Source: Lentzea kentuckyensis (GTDB lineage Bacteria > Actinomycetota > Actinomycetes > Mycobacteriales > Pseudonocardiaceae). Taken from it: DNA of 64,000 nucleotides. Positions 7,351-15,681 of this stretch are shown in pieces; the stretch's first letter is position 1, and the number at the start of each line of letters is the position of its first letter. The notes under the pieces are model-generated. The model searched no databases, had not been told where the DNA came from, and saw nothing but the letters and a program-made list of their open reading frames with translations. The stretch covers positions 33,817 through 97,816 of the forward strand of contig NZ_MUYM01000033.1 in the NCBI RefSeq assembly GCF_002150765.1, read 5' to 3'. The position numbers were made by a program, and so were the translations under genes.

Positions 7351-8934
7351 ATGGACGACGTCGTCCTGCGCGGACCGCTGATCGCAGACGGCACGGGCAC
7401 ACCCGCCTACCGCGCGGATGTGTCGATCAAGGACGGCGTCATCTCGGCGATCGGCCCCGGGCTGAGCGCCACGCGGTCGATCGACGCGGACGGGCTGGTG
7501 CTCGCGCCGGGGTTCATCGACATGCATTCGCACTCGGACCTGCGGATCCTCGCCGAACCGGACCACTTCGCGAAGGTCTCGCAGGGCGTCACGACCGAGG
7601 TGCTCGGCCAGGACGGGCTGTCGTACGCGCCGGTGAACGACGAGGTGCTCGCGACGTTGCGCGGTCAGCTCGCCGGGTGGAACGACGACCCGCCTGGCTT
7701 CGACTGGAACTGGCGCTCGGTCGGCCAGTACCTCGACCGGCTCGACCAGGGCATCGCGGTGAACGCCGCGTACCTGGTGCCGCAGGGGACGTTGCGGATG
7801 CTGGCGGTCGGGTGGGACGACCGGCCGGCGACCGACGCCGAGATGCTCGTCATGAAGAACAAGCTGGCGAAGTCGTTGGTGGAGGGCGCGTTCGGCATGT
7901 CGTCCGGGCTCACCTACACGCCGGGCATGTACGCGGACACGTCCGAACTGGTGCAGCTGTGCGAGGTCGTCGGGAACTTCGGCGGCTTCTACAGCCCGCA
8001 CCACCGCAGCTACGGCGCGGGCGCGTTGGAGGCGTACGCCGAGATGGTGGACGTGTCGAAGAGATCCGGCTGTCCGTTGCACCTCGCGCACGCCACGATG
8101 AACTTCCCGGTCAACAAGGGTCGTGCACCGGAACTGCTGGCACTGCTGGACGACGCGATCGCCCAGGGCGCCGACATCTCGCTGGACACCTACCCGTACC
8201 TGCCGGGCGCGACGTACCTGAGCGCGCTGCTGCCGTCGTGGGCGACGGAAGGCGGGCCGGAGCGGGCGCTGGCGCGGTTGTCCGATGTGGACACCCGCGA
8301 ACGCATCCGTGAGGAGATCGAGGAGATCGGTTCCGACGGGTGCCACGGCGTACCGGTCGACTGGGACTCCATCGAGATCAACGGTGTGCGCAACGACCGC
8401 AACGCGCACCTGGTCGGCGCCAGCGTCCACGCGTCCGCGGTGCGTCTGGGACGCGCGCCGGCCGAGCTGTACTTCGACGTGTTGGTCGACGAACGCCTGG
8501 GTACGTCGTGCCTCATGCATGTGGGCCACGAGGAGAACGTGCAGGCGATCATGAAACATCCGGCGCACACGGGCGGCAGCGACGGCCTGCTCGTCGGTGA
8601 CCGGCCGCACCCGCGCGCGTGGGGCACGTTCCCCCGCTACTTCGCGCGCTACGTCCGCGAGCTGGGCGTGCTGAGCCTGGAGGAGTGCGTCGAGCACCTC
8701 ACCGGCCGGGCCGCCAAACGTTTGCGGCTCACCGACCGGGGTCTGGTCCGCGAGGGCTACGCGGCCGACCTGGTGCTGTTCGACGCCTCGACGATCGCCG
8801 ACACGGCGACGTTCGACCAGCCCCGGCAGCAGGCCGCCGGCATCCCGTACGTGTTCTGCAACGGGGTACCGGTGATCGACGACGGAACCGCCACCGGCGC
8901 ATTGCCAGGCCATTCACTCAGGAGCCGCCCGTGA
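7351..8934 (+). CDS. N-acyl-D-amino-acid deacylase (amidohydrolase family)
   Basis: Metal-dependent hydrolase freeing D-amino acids from N-acyl-D-amino acids. 527 residues. The amidohydrolase signature GFIDMHSHSD supplies His59 and His61, and the D-aminoacylase-type blocks GVTTEVLGQDGLSYAP, GMSSGLTYTPGMYADT, SPHHRSY and HVGHEENVQAIMKHP follow in order, ending in the usual beta-sandwich strand (GLVREGYAADLVLFD). ATG 7351 with GGAG upstream. It overlaps the permease start as GTGA. Second gene of the operon dehydratase-deacylase-permease. It could also be a D-dihydropyrimidinase-like paralogue, but the motifs favour deacylase. Confidence 0.93.
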   Translation: MDDVVLRGPLIADGTGTPAYRADVSIKDGVISAIGPGLSATRSIDADGLVLAPGFIDMHSHSDLRILAEPDHFAKVSQGVTTEVLGQDGLSYAPVNDEVLATLRGQLAGWNDDPPGFDWNWRSVGQYLDRLDQGIAVNAAYLVPQGTLRMLAVGWDDRPATDAEMLVMKNKLAKSLVEGAFGMSSGLTYTPGMYADTSELVQLCEVVGNFGGFYSPHHRSYGAGALEAYAEMVDVSKRSGCPLHLAHATMNFPVNKGRAPELLALLDDAIAQGADISLDTYPYLPGATYLSALLPSWATEGGPERALARLSDVDTRERIREEIEEIGSDGCHGVPVDWDSIEINGVRNDRNAHLVGASVHASAVRLGRAPAELYFDVLVDERLGTSCLMHVGHEENVQAIMKHPAHTGGSDGLLVGDRPHPRAWGTFPRYFARYVRELGVLSLEECVEHLTGRAAKRLRLTDRGLVREGYAADLVLFDASTIADTATFDQPRQQAAGIPYVFCNGVPVIDDGTATGALPGHSLRSRP

Positions 8935-10328
8935 TCAACTGGTTGCAACACTCGACACCCGGTCTGCTGACCCTCGCGGTAGTCAGCATCGCGGTGCTGC
9001 TGCTCCTCATCATCAGGTTCAAGGTCGAGCCGTTCATCGCGCTGCTCGTCGTCGCCCTCGGGGTGGCGCTGGCCGCGGGCGTGCCGACGGAGACGCTGGT
9101 CGGTTCGGCGCAGAAGGCCTCGGACTCGTTGCTGGAGAAGGGCTTCGGCGGCATCCTCGGGCACATCACCGCGATCATCGGTCTCGGTACGCTGCTCGGC
9201 GCGATCCTCGAGGCGTCCGGCGGCGCGCAGGTGCTGATGGACAAGCTGATGAGCGCGTTCGGCGAGAAGCGCGCGCCGGTCGCGATCGGCCTCGCCGGTC
9301 TCATCTTCGGTGTGCCGGTCTTCTTCGACATCGGCATCTTCGTGCTGGCACCGCTGGTCTACGTGGCGGCCAAGCGCAGCGGCAAGTCGATCGTGCTGTT
9401 CAGCATGCCGTTGCTCGCGGGTCTGTCGGTCATGCACGCGTTCATGCCACCGCACCCCGGTCCGGTCGCCGCGGCCGGTCTGCTGAAGGTCGGGCTCGGC
9501 TGGATCATCATCATGGGTCTCGCGGTGGCGATCCCGTCGTGGTTCGTCGGCGGTGTCCTGTACTCGTACTGGATCGGCAAGCGCATCAACGTGCCGGTGC
9601 CGGAGGAGATGCTGGTCGCGGCCGAGCAGGCCAAGGCGGAGAACGGTGACCGCGAGCCGCCCTCGCTCGGGCTGGTGCTCTCGATCATCGGCCTACCGCT
9701 GGTGCTGATCCTGGCCGGCACGTTCGGCTCGATCCTGCTGCAGAAGGGATCGCGGCCGTACTCGATCGCCACGTTCTTCGGCACCCCCGCCGTGGCGCTG
9801 ACGATCGCCGTGCTGCTCGCGTTCTGGCTGCTGGGTTTCCGGCGCGGCATGACGCGGGACAAGATCGGCGAGATGGCGGGCGCGTCGCTGCGACCGGTCG
9901 CGATGATCCTGCTCGTGGTCGGTGCCGGTGGCTTCTTCGGTGCCGTGCTGGCCGCGACCGGCATCGGCAAGACCCTGGCCGGCGAACTTTCGGACCTCGG
10001 CCTGCCGGTGATCGCGCTGTCCTACGTGATCAGCTGCGTCATCCGGATCGCGCAGGGTTCGGCGACGGTCGCGATCGTCACGACCGCGGGGATCGTGGCA
10101 CCGGTGCTGGCGGACCTGAACTACTCGCAGCCGCAGCTCGCCCTGATCGTGATGGCGATCGCGTCCGGTTCGATCATCGCCTCGCACGTCAACGACGGCG
10201 GGTTCTGGATCGTGTCCCGCTACTTCGGGCTCTCGGTGAAGGAAACACTGCAGTCTTGGACGGTGCTGGAGACCATCCTGTCGGTGGTCGGTTTCGTGGT
10301 CGCGGCACTGCTCAGCCTGGTCGTCTAA
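8931..10328 (+). CDS. GntP family permease, probable D-serine/organic acid importer
   Basis: 465-residue, roughly 12-14-segment inner membrane transporter of the GntP family (proton symport of gluconate, glycerate or D-serine). Characteristic segments: GLGTLLGAILEASGGAQVLM, FGVPVFFDIGIFVLAPL, HAFMPPHPGPVAAAG and ASHVNDGGFWIVSRYFG. GTG 8931 overlaps the deacylase stop and has AGGAG upstream. The genetic setting (deacylase, D-serine-dehydratase-like enzyme, RidA) points to D-serine or an N-acyl-D-amino acid rather than gluconate; a gluconate-type substrate remains possible given the sugar kinase. Confidence 0.93.
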   Translation: MINWLQHSTPGLLTLAVVSIAVLLLLIIRFKVEPFIALLVVALGVALAAGVPTETLVGSAQKASDSLLEKGFGGILGHITAIIGLGTLLGAILEASGGAQVLMDKLMSAFGEKRAPVAIGLAGLIFGVPVFFDIGIFVLAPLVYVAAKRSGKSIVLFSMPLLAGLSVMHAFMPPHPGPVAAAGLLKVGLGWIIIMGLAVAIPSWFVGGVLYSYWIGKRINVPVPEEMLVAAEQAKAENGDREPPSLGLVLSIIGLPLVLILAGTFGSILLQKGSRPYSIATFFGTPAVALTIAVLLAFWLLGFRRGMTRDKIGEMAGASLRPVAMILLVVGAGGFFGAVLAATGIGKTLAGELSDLGLPVIALSYVISCVIRIAQGSATVAIVTTAGIVAPVLADLNYSQPQLALIVMAIASGSIIASHVNDGGFWIVSRYFGLSVKETLQSWTVLETILSVVGFVVAALLSLVV

Positions 10329-10426
10329 TCAGACACAACTCAACAAGTTCGAACGCTTGACAACGCAGGCCCCGCGTTTGAGGATCGGCGCATTGTTCAT
10401 TTGTGTTCGATGTGGACGGGGCTCGC

Positions 10427-12514
10427 ATGAGCAGCAATGAGGTCGTGCACCTGCACGACGACACCTCCAGCGTGGTGATCGACGTGAGGGGCACGGGGTT
10501 GCCCGTCGTCACGCACTGGGGGCGCACGCTCGGCGACGTCGGCCAGGACGCCCTGCGCACCCTGGCCGACGTGGTGACGGGAACCGTCCCCAACAGCTCA
10601 CCCGACCACCCGGTCGTGGTCGCGCTGCTGCCCGAGGCGGGCGCGGGCCACTCCGGCCGTCCTGGCCTGCGCGGGCACCGCGGCGGCGAGCACTTCGCGC
10701 CCGCGCTCGCGGTGACGTCGTCCTCGGCCGAGGACTCGGTCTTCCGTTACGTGGCCGAGGATCCGGCGGCCGAGCTGACCGTGACCGGTGTGGTGGAACT
10801 GGCCTCGTCCGGGATGCTCCGGGTGCGGCACACCGTGCGCAACGACGGCTCGACGCCGTATGCGTTGGAGGGACTGGAAACCGCGCTGCCGGCGCCTGCC
10901 CACGCCACCGAACTGCTCGACTTCACGGGCCGGTGGGCTCGCGAACGTTCGCCGCAGCGGCACCCGTTCAACTACGGCTCCTGGGTCCGCGAGAACCGCC
11001 GCGGCCGCACCGGGCCCGACGCGACCATCGGGCTGCTCGCCGGGACGCCGGGGTTCTCGTTCCGCTCCGGTGAGGTGTGGGCGCTGCACGTCGCGTGGAG
11101 CGGCAACCACGTGACGTACGCGGAGAGCTTCCCCGACTCGACGCCCGTGCTGGGCGGCGGAGAGCTGTTGCTGCCGGGCGAGATCGTGCTGGCGCCCGGC
11201 GAGACCTACGAGCAGCCGTGGCTGTACGCGGCCTACTCCGCTGAGGGCATCGACGGCATCAGCGCGGCTTTCCACCGTCAGCTGCGCGAGCGAACGCTCC
11301 GGCCTCGCCCGGTCGTGCTCAACACGTGGGAAGCTGTCTACTTCGACCACGACCTCGCGCGGCTGAAGTCGCTGGCCGACACCGCCGCCGCCATGGGCGT
11401 CGAACGGTTCGTGCTCGACGACGGCTGGTTCCGCCACCGTCGCGACGACACGGCGGGCCTCGGCGACTGGTACGTGGACGACACCGTGTGGCCCGACGGC
11501 CTGACCCCGCTGATCGAGCACGTCCGTTCGCTCGGCATGGAGTTCGGGCTGTGGTTCGAGCCCGAGATGATCAACACGGACTCGGATCTGTACCGCGCCC
11601 ACCCGGACTGGGTGCTCGGCCCCCGTTCCGGCGTGCTGCCGCCGTCGTGGCGCAACCAGCAGGTGCTGAACATCGCGCACCCCGAGGCTTACGCGTACAT
11701 CCTCGACCGCGTCTCGTCCGTGTTGTCCGACAACGACATCGCGTTCGTGAAGTGGGACCACAACCGCGACCTGATCGGCTCGCGGGTGCACGACCAGACC
11801 GCCGCGTTCTACCGGCTGCTGGACGAACTGCGGCTGCGCCACCCGCACGTGGAGATCGAAAGTTGCTCGTCCGGCGGCTCCCGGATCGACCTCGGCGTGC
11901 TGTCGCGCACCGACCGCGTGTGGACCTCCGACTGCAACGACGCCCTGGAACGCCAGCTGATCCAGCGGTGGACCGGCCTGTTCCTGCCGCCGGAACTGAT
12001 GGGCGCGCACGTCGGCCCGACGCACTCGCACACCACGGGCCGCACGCACGACCTGTCGTTCCGGGTGGCGACGGCGTTGTTCGGGCACTTCGGCATCGAG
12101 TGGGACATCAACTCGGCGACCGAGGCCGAGCGCGGGGGTCTGCAGGCCGCGATCGAGTACTACAAGGACGTGCGTTCCTTGGTGCACAGCGGTGTCTCGG
12201 TGCGCTCCGACCACCCGGACCCGGCCGCCTGGGTGCACGGCGTGGTCGCGGCCGATCGGTCCGAGGCGCTGTTCTGCTACGCGCAGATCGCGACTTCGGT
12301 GCAGCACAAGCCGGTTCGGGTGCGCTTCCCCGGCCTCGATCCCGCACGCACGTACCAGCTGACGTTCGACGCGCCCGCCGGTCTGCCGAGGCTGATCGGG
12401 CGGGACGACAAGAAGTGGGAACCGGTCTCGTTGCCCGGCTCGGTGCTCGGTGACGTCGGGATCCAGCTCCCGGTGCTGGAACCGGAGCAGGCGATCCTCC
12501 TCCGCCTCCGCTAG
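10427..12514 (+). CDS. alpha-galactosidase, glycoside hydrolase family 36
   Basis: Retaining GH36 enzyme releasing terminal alpha-galactose from oligosaccharides. 695 residues from ATG 10427 (GGGG upstream; GTG 10403 in frame is an alternative). An N-terminal beta-sandwich is followed by the barrel with FVLDDGWFRHRRDD, GLWFEPEMIN, the nucleophile in KWDHNRDL (Asp444), the ESCSSGGSRID block and the acid/base in WTSDCNDALERQ (Asp502), 58 residues after the nucleophile as usual in the family. No signal peptide, so intracellular. No sugar transporter is adjacent. Stands alone between the permease and a strong terminator. Confidence 0.96.
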   Translation: MSSNEVVHLHDDTSSVVIDVRGTGLPVVTHWGRTLGDVGQDALRTLADVVTGTVPNSSPDHPVVVALLPEAGAGHSGRPGLRGHRGGEHFAPALAVTSSSAEDSVFRYVAEDPAAELTVTGVVELASSGMLRVRHTVRNDGSTPYALEGLETALPAPAHATELLDFTGRWARERSPQRHPFNYGSWVRENRRGRTGPDATIGLLAGTPGFSFRSGEVWALHVAWSGNHVTYAESFPDSTPVLGGGELLLPGEIVLAPGETYEQPWLYAAYSAEGIDGISAAFHRQLRERTLRPRPVVLNTWEAVYFDHDLARLKSLADTAAAMGVERFVLDDGWFRHRRDDTAGLGDWYVDDTVWPDGLTPLIEHVRSLGMEFGLWFEPEMINTDSDLYRAHPDWVLGPRSGVLPPSWRNQQVLNIAHPEAYAYILDRVSSVLSDNDIAFVKWDHNRDLIGSRVHDQTAAFYRLLDELRLRHPHVEIESCSSGGSRIDLGVLSRTDRVWTSDCNDALERQLIQRWTGLFLPPELMGAHVGPTHSHTTGRTHDLSFRVATALFGHFGIEWDINSATEAERGGLQAAIEYYKDVRSLVHSGVSVRSDHPDPAAWVHGVVAADRSEALFCYAQIATSVQHKPVRVRFPGLDPARTYQLTFDAPAGLPRLIGRDDKKWEPVSLPGSVLGDVGIQLPVLEPEQAILLRLR

Positions 12515-12519
12515 AAACG

Positions 12520-12566
12520 ATGAAGGGACCCTTCATCCACCTGACGTGGAGGAAGGGTCCCTTCAT
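12520..12566. terminator. bidirectional terminator, 15-bp perfect inverted repeat
   Basis: ATGAAGGGACCCTTC (12520-12534) and its exact complement GAAGGGTCCCTTCAT (12552-12566) enclose a 17-nt spacer that itself contains CCAC/GTGG. It lies between the convergent alpha-galactosidase and lipoprotein genes, so it can end both transcripts. Each arm is also self-complementary around GGGACCC. Confidence 0.85.
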
Positions 12567-12573
12567 CTCCCTC

Positions 12574-13731
12574 TTACCGGCCGGCGCGACTTCCGTCGGC
12601 CTTCGTAGCCCACCACTTGCCACCAACGCCCTGCCCGTTGGCGTCACCGCAGACCTTGTCACCTGAGAAGAGGTACTGCGGCGATCCGGCAATGGTGAGC
12701 TGTTTCTTCCCGTCCCGCTCGATCGTCCCGACGAGCGAGGCATCCACGCCCTGCACCTGGAAACCCTCGCTGACGTAAGCGGGCGGCCATTGCACCGCGC
12801 ACTCGCCGGAACAGTTGCTCGTGGGCGGGTCCGCGGAGTCGTTGTCGAACCGGTAGAGCGTCATGCCGTCGGAGTCGGTGGCGATGACACCGAGGTCGGC
12901 GACGGTCGCGCTGGTGAGCGCGATGGCCTTGTTCTGCTGGGCTTTCTTGCCGTCGGTCGCCGTGGCGAACCACTTCGGCACCGTGACGCCCTTGGCCTCA
13001 CCGGGTTTGGTGTCGTTCTTGAACGTGTACTGCGGCCAGTTCGCGACCGTGAGCTGCTTCTTGCCGTCCTTGCGGGTGACCGTGCCGAGCAGCTTCGGGT
13101 CGATGCCCTTCACCCGCGGTGTGTCGCCCTCCACGTACACCGGCGGCCAGGACTCGACACAGCCACCGTCGCAATTGGACACTGAGGGCTGCGCCGTGTC
13201 GCCGTCGAACCGGTAGAGCGTGAGGCCGGCGTTGTTGGTCAGCACGGCACCAAGGCCGGCGATGACTCCCGTGCGGGCGGCGAGCTGGGTGCGTTCGCCG
13301 CTCTTGCCGGTGGCGAACCACTTTCCCTGCAGGCCCTGCCCCTTGGTCTCACCGGGCTTGCCGTCCTTGGCGAACCGGTACTGCGGCATGCCGTCGACGG
13401 TCAGCTGACGGCTGCCGTCCTTGCGCACGATGCTGCCGACCTTGTCGACGCCCTCGACCGTGAAGTTCTCGTCCGCGACGGTGGCCGGAGGCCAGGCCGC
13501 CGCGCATTCACCGTCGCAAGTGGACTCGTTCGGCTTGTCATTGTCGAAGCGGTAGAGGGTGAAGCCCTTGACGTCGGTGACGACCGGGCCGAGGTCGGCG
13601 ATCTCGGCGATCTTCAGCGCCACAACGCTTTCCTGCTGCTGTTGCGCAACCGGCTTGCTCTCCGGCGTGCCCGTGCACGCGGTCAGCGAGACCAACCCCA
13701 TCACGACGACCGCAACGCCCTTGCGGATCAT
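12574..13731 (-). CDS. lipoprotein with three COG4315-type repeats
   Basis: 385 residues. Lipoprotein signal MIRKGVAVVVMGLVSLTAC with the lipid Cys at the end of LTAC. Three homologous repeats follow (about residues 50-145, 165-270 and 280-380), each with GxTLYRFDxD, a CxGxC pair, WPP and then a QLTVxGxPQYxF strand: the PF03640 secreted repeat of unknown function. ATG 13731 has AGGAGG at ideal spacing. Such proteins sit on the outer face of the membrane; the paired cysteines in each repeat probably form disulfides or bind a metal. Three repeats in one chain is more than the usual one or two. Confidence 0.9.
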   Translation of the reverse strand: MIRKGVAVVVMGLVSLTACTGTPESKPVAQQQQESVVALKIAEIADLGPVVTDVKGFTLYRFDNDKPNESTCDGECAAAWPPATVADENFTVEGVDKVGSIVRKDGSRQLTVDGMPQYRFAKDGKPGETKGQGLQGKWFATGKSGERTQLAARTGVIAGLGAVLTNNAGLTLYRFDGDTAQPSVSNCDGGCVESWPPVYVEGDTPRVKGIDPKLLGTVTRKDGKKQLTVANWPQYTFKNDTKPGEAKGVTVPKWFATATDGKKAQQNKAIALTSATVADLGVIATDSDGMTLYRFDNDSADPPTSNCSGECAVQWPPAYVSEGFQVQGVDASLVGTIERDGKKQLTIAGSPQYLFSGDKVCGDANGQGVGGKWWATKADGSRAGR

Positions 13732-13803
13732 CTTCAACCTCCTGGCTCGTGCCCTCCAACGCCCCACACACGCAGAGCGAGCCAGATCGGTTCAAACTGA
13801 TTT

Positions 13804-14958
13804 TCAGAACATTGCGCGTTTCAGCGCGGGCACGGCGGCGGCCGTCCGGAGCACCGTGCGGAACAGCGTTCGCGAGACCGGGCTTCCCTCCGCGAACTGC
13901 CTGGCCGCGCGCAACGAGTCGCGCACCGCCGCGAAGCCGTAGTCGTACATCTCGGCCTCGTACCGTGCGATGGCGTCACCACCTTCGGCGATGCACCGCG
14001 CGAGCAGCTGTGCGTCCCGCAACGCGATGTTCGCCCCGATACCGCGCATCGGCGTCATCGCGTGGATGGCGTCACCGAGCAACGTGACGTTCGTGCTCTC
14101 CCATCGCTCGATGGGCTTCGACGACCTGATGCGCCACTGACTGATCGTGTCGGGATGTGACAACTCGACGACCCGGCGCAGGTCGGGGCTCCATCCGGCG
14201 ATCCGTCGGAGCACCTCTGCCTGCAGCCCGTTGCGCACGTCGAGGTCGTTGGCCGCGTACCCCCACATCAGGTACGGGCGGACGTTGTCGAACAGCACGC
14301 CGTCGTCGTCCGAGTACCCCAGACCGTCGTGCGCCACCAGGAACATGCCGCACCTGCTGGTCGGGATGATCGAGTTGGCCCTGATGAGCAGACTCCGCGG
14401 AATCCAGTCGTGTTCGTCGAGGAGGAGCTTCCCCGCGATCGCGGTGATCCCGACCTCTTCCGTGCCCGCGTGCGGCAGGTACTGCCGGCGGACGCGCGAC
14501 CGGATGCCGTCCGCGCCGACGAGCACGTCGCACTCGGCGGTCGTGCCGTCCTCGAAGTGCAGCGTGATGCCTCTGCCGTTGTGTTCGTAGCGCTCGAACC
14601 GCTTGCCGAACTGCACGTCCAGCCCGTCGAGCAGCACCTGCCGAAGCGTGATCCGGCTGGCCGAGTAGTGCTTCTCCTCCTCCGGATCGAGCACGAGCAA
14701 AGGCTTGAGCTGTTCCGTTAAGAACCCAAATCCGTTGTCGCTCGATCCCGCGCTCTGCTCGAATCGAGCCCAGTTCGCCGCGGGCAGACACTCCCGCAGC
14801 GCAGCGGCACCGTGCGGGTTGATGTGCACCCGGTACCCCTGCAGGCGGTCCGTGCGCGAGAGCTCGCGCTCGTACACCGCCACGTCCACGCCGGCCTCGC
14901 GCAACCCGTGCGCCAGACACAGCCCGCCGATTCCCCCACCCACCACTGCGATTCTCAT
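13804..14958 (-). CDS. FAD-dependent monooxygenase
   Basis: Group A flavoprotein hydroxylase of 384 residues. Dinucleotide motif RIAVVGGGIGGLCLAHGLRE at the N-terminus, the DG motif DVLVGADGIRSRV in the middle and the second FAD motif VTLLGDAIHAMTPMRGIGAN near residue 290. ATG 14958 fits the motif position; an in-frame TTG lies at 14973. Divergent from a TetR gene with two palindromic operators between, so it is probably the TetR target and may modify or detoxify an aromatic or polyketide-like compound. Substrate unknown. Confidence 0.93.
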   Translation of the reverse strand: MRIAVVGGGIGGLCLAHGLREAGVDVAVYERELSRTDRLQGYRVHINPHGAAALRECLPAANWARFEQSAGSSDNGFGFLTEQLKPLLVLDPEEEKHYSASRITLRQVLLDGLDVQFGKRFERYEHNGRGITLHFEDGTTAECDVLVGADGIRSRVRRQYLPHAGTEEVGITAIAGKLLLDEHDWIPRSLLIRANSIIPTSRCGMFLVAHDGLGYSDDDGVLFDNVRPYLMWGYAANDLDVRNGLQAEVLRRIAGWSPDLRRVVELSHPDTISQWRIRSSKPIERWESTNVTLLGDAIHAMTPMRGIGANIALRDAQLLARCIAEGGDAIARYEAEMYDYGFAAVRDSLRAARQFAEGSPVSRTLFRTVLRTAAAVPALKRAMF

Positions 14959-14969
14959 GCCGCCAAGTT

Positions 14970-15006
14970 TCAACCGTGCGGTTGATTAAGTCAACCCGCT
15001 GGTTGA
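14970..15006. promoter_or_regulatory. two TetR operators, TCAACC-N4-GGTTGA
   Basis: Two 16-bp sites with identical arms, at 14970-14985 and 14991-15006, exactly 21 bp apart (two helical turns). They fill the gap between the monooxygenase start and the TetR gene, so TetR dimers would bind on the same face and repress both genes. Confidence 0.8.
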
Positions 15007-15033
15007 AAACAGCCCGTCGGCTACCGTGAGGCC

Positions 15034-15630
15034 GTGGATCAACGCCGCTCTCCCAGCGCTTCGGAACGCAAGCGCGACCCGGAACGCACGCGGGCCCGCA
15101 TCATCGAGGCAGCCGCGGCGGAGTTCGGCGCTCACGGCTACGCGGCGACGCGCACGACGGACATCGCGGCGCGGGCTGGCGTGAACAAGCAGCTGATCTC
15201 GTACTACTTCGGCGGCAAAGAGGGCCTGTACAAGGAACTCGCGACGAGCTGGCACAGCTCCGCGGCCGAGATGGCGAGCCCCGAGCAGCCGCTGGACAAG
15301 GTGCTCGCGAGCTTCGTGGCGACCGCGCTCACCGATCAGGGCCGCCTGTGGGCGTGGTCGAACCTGGCAGGCGACAGCCCGCCCACCGACGAGGCGTTCC
15401 TGCGCGCCCAGGTCGACCAGCTGCGGGAACGTCAGGCCGCCGGCGAAGTCCCCGCGGACCTGGACCCGGGCTTTCTGCTGCTGGCGTTGATGGCGGCGGC
15501 CGCGGCGCCGTTGACCCTGCGGCACACGGCGGGCCAGATCACCGGCGAGGACCCCGCCACGCCCGAGTTCGCCGAGAAGTACGCGGCCCAGCTGGCGTTG
15601 CTGGTGCGGCACCTGTCCGGCCAAACCTGA
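15034..15630 (+). CDS. TetR family regulator
   Basis: 198 residues. N-terminal HTH with RTRARIIEAAAAEFGAHGYAA, TTDIAARAGVNKQLISYYFG and KEGLYKELA, then a helical ligand domain. GTG 15034 preceded by GTGAGG. It is divergent from the FAD monooxygenase and the twin 16-bp palindromes in the shared gap are its likely sites. The effector is probably the monooxygenase substrate. Confidence 0.93.
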   Translation: MDQRRSPSASERKRDPERTRARIIEAAAAEFGAHGYAATRTTDIAARAGVNKQLISYYFGGKEGLYKELATSWHSSAAEMASPEQPLDKVLASFVATALTDQGRLWAWSNLAGDSPPTDEAFLRAQVDQLRERQAAGEVPADLDPGFLLLALMAAAAAPLTLRHTAGQITGEDPATPEFAEKYAAQLALLVRHLSGQT

Positions 15631-15681
15631 TTTCTTTTCGTTTCAAAGTTCCTTTCGGTCCGAGCTCGCTACCTTGCGTCC

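Noticed and set aside
12515..12580. Short open frames reading MKGPF through the terminator repeat
   Set aside because: They only translate the inverted repeat, have no ribosome site and overlap a clear terminator.
10427..15630. Biosynthetic gene cluster around the FAD monooxygenase
   Set aside because: No PKS, NRPS, terpene, RiPP or lanthipeptide core gene nearby; neighbours are unrelated single genes.
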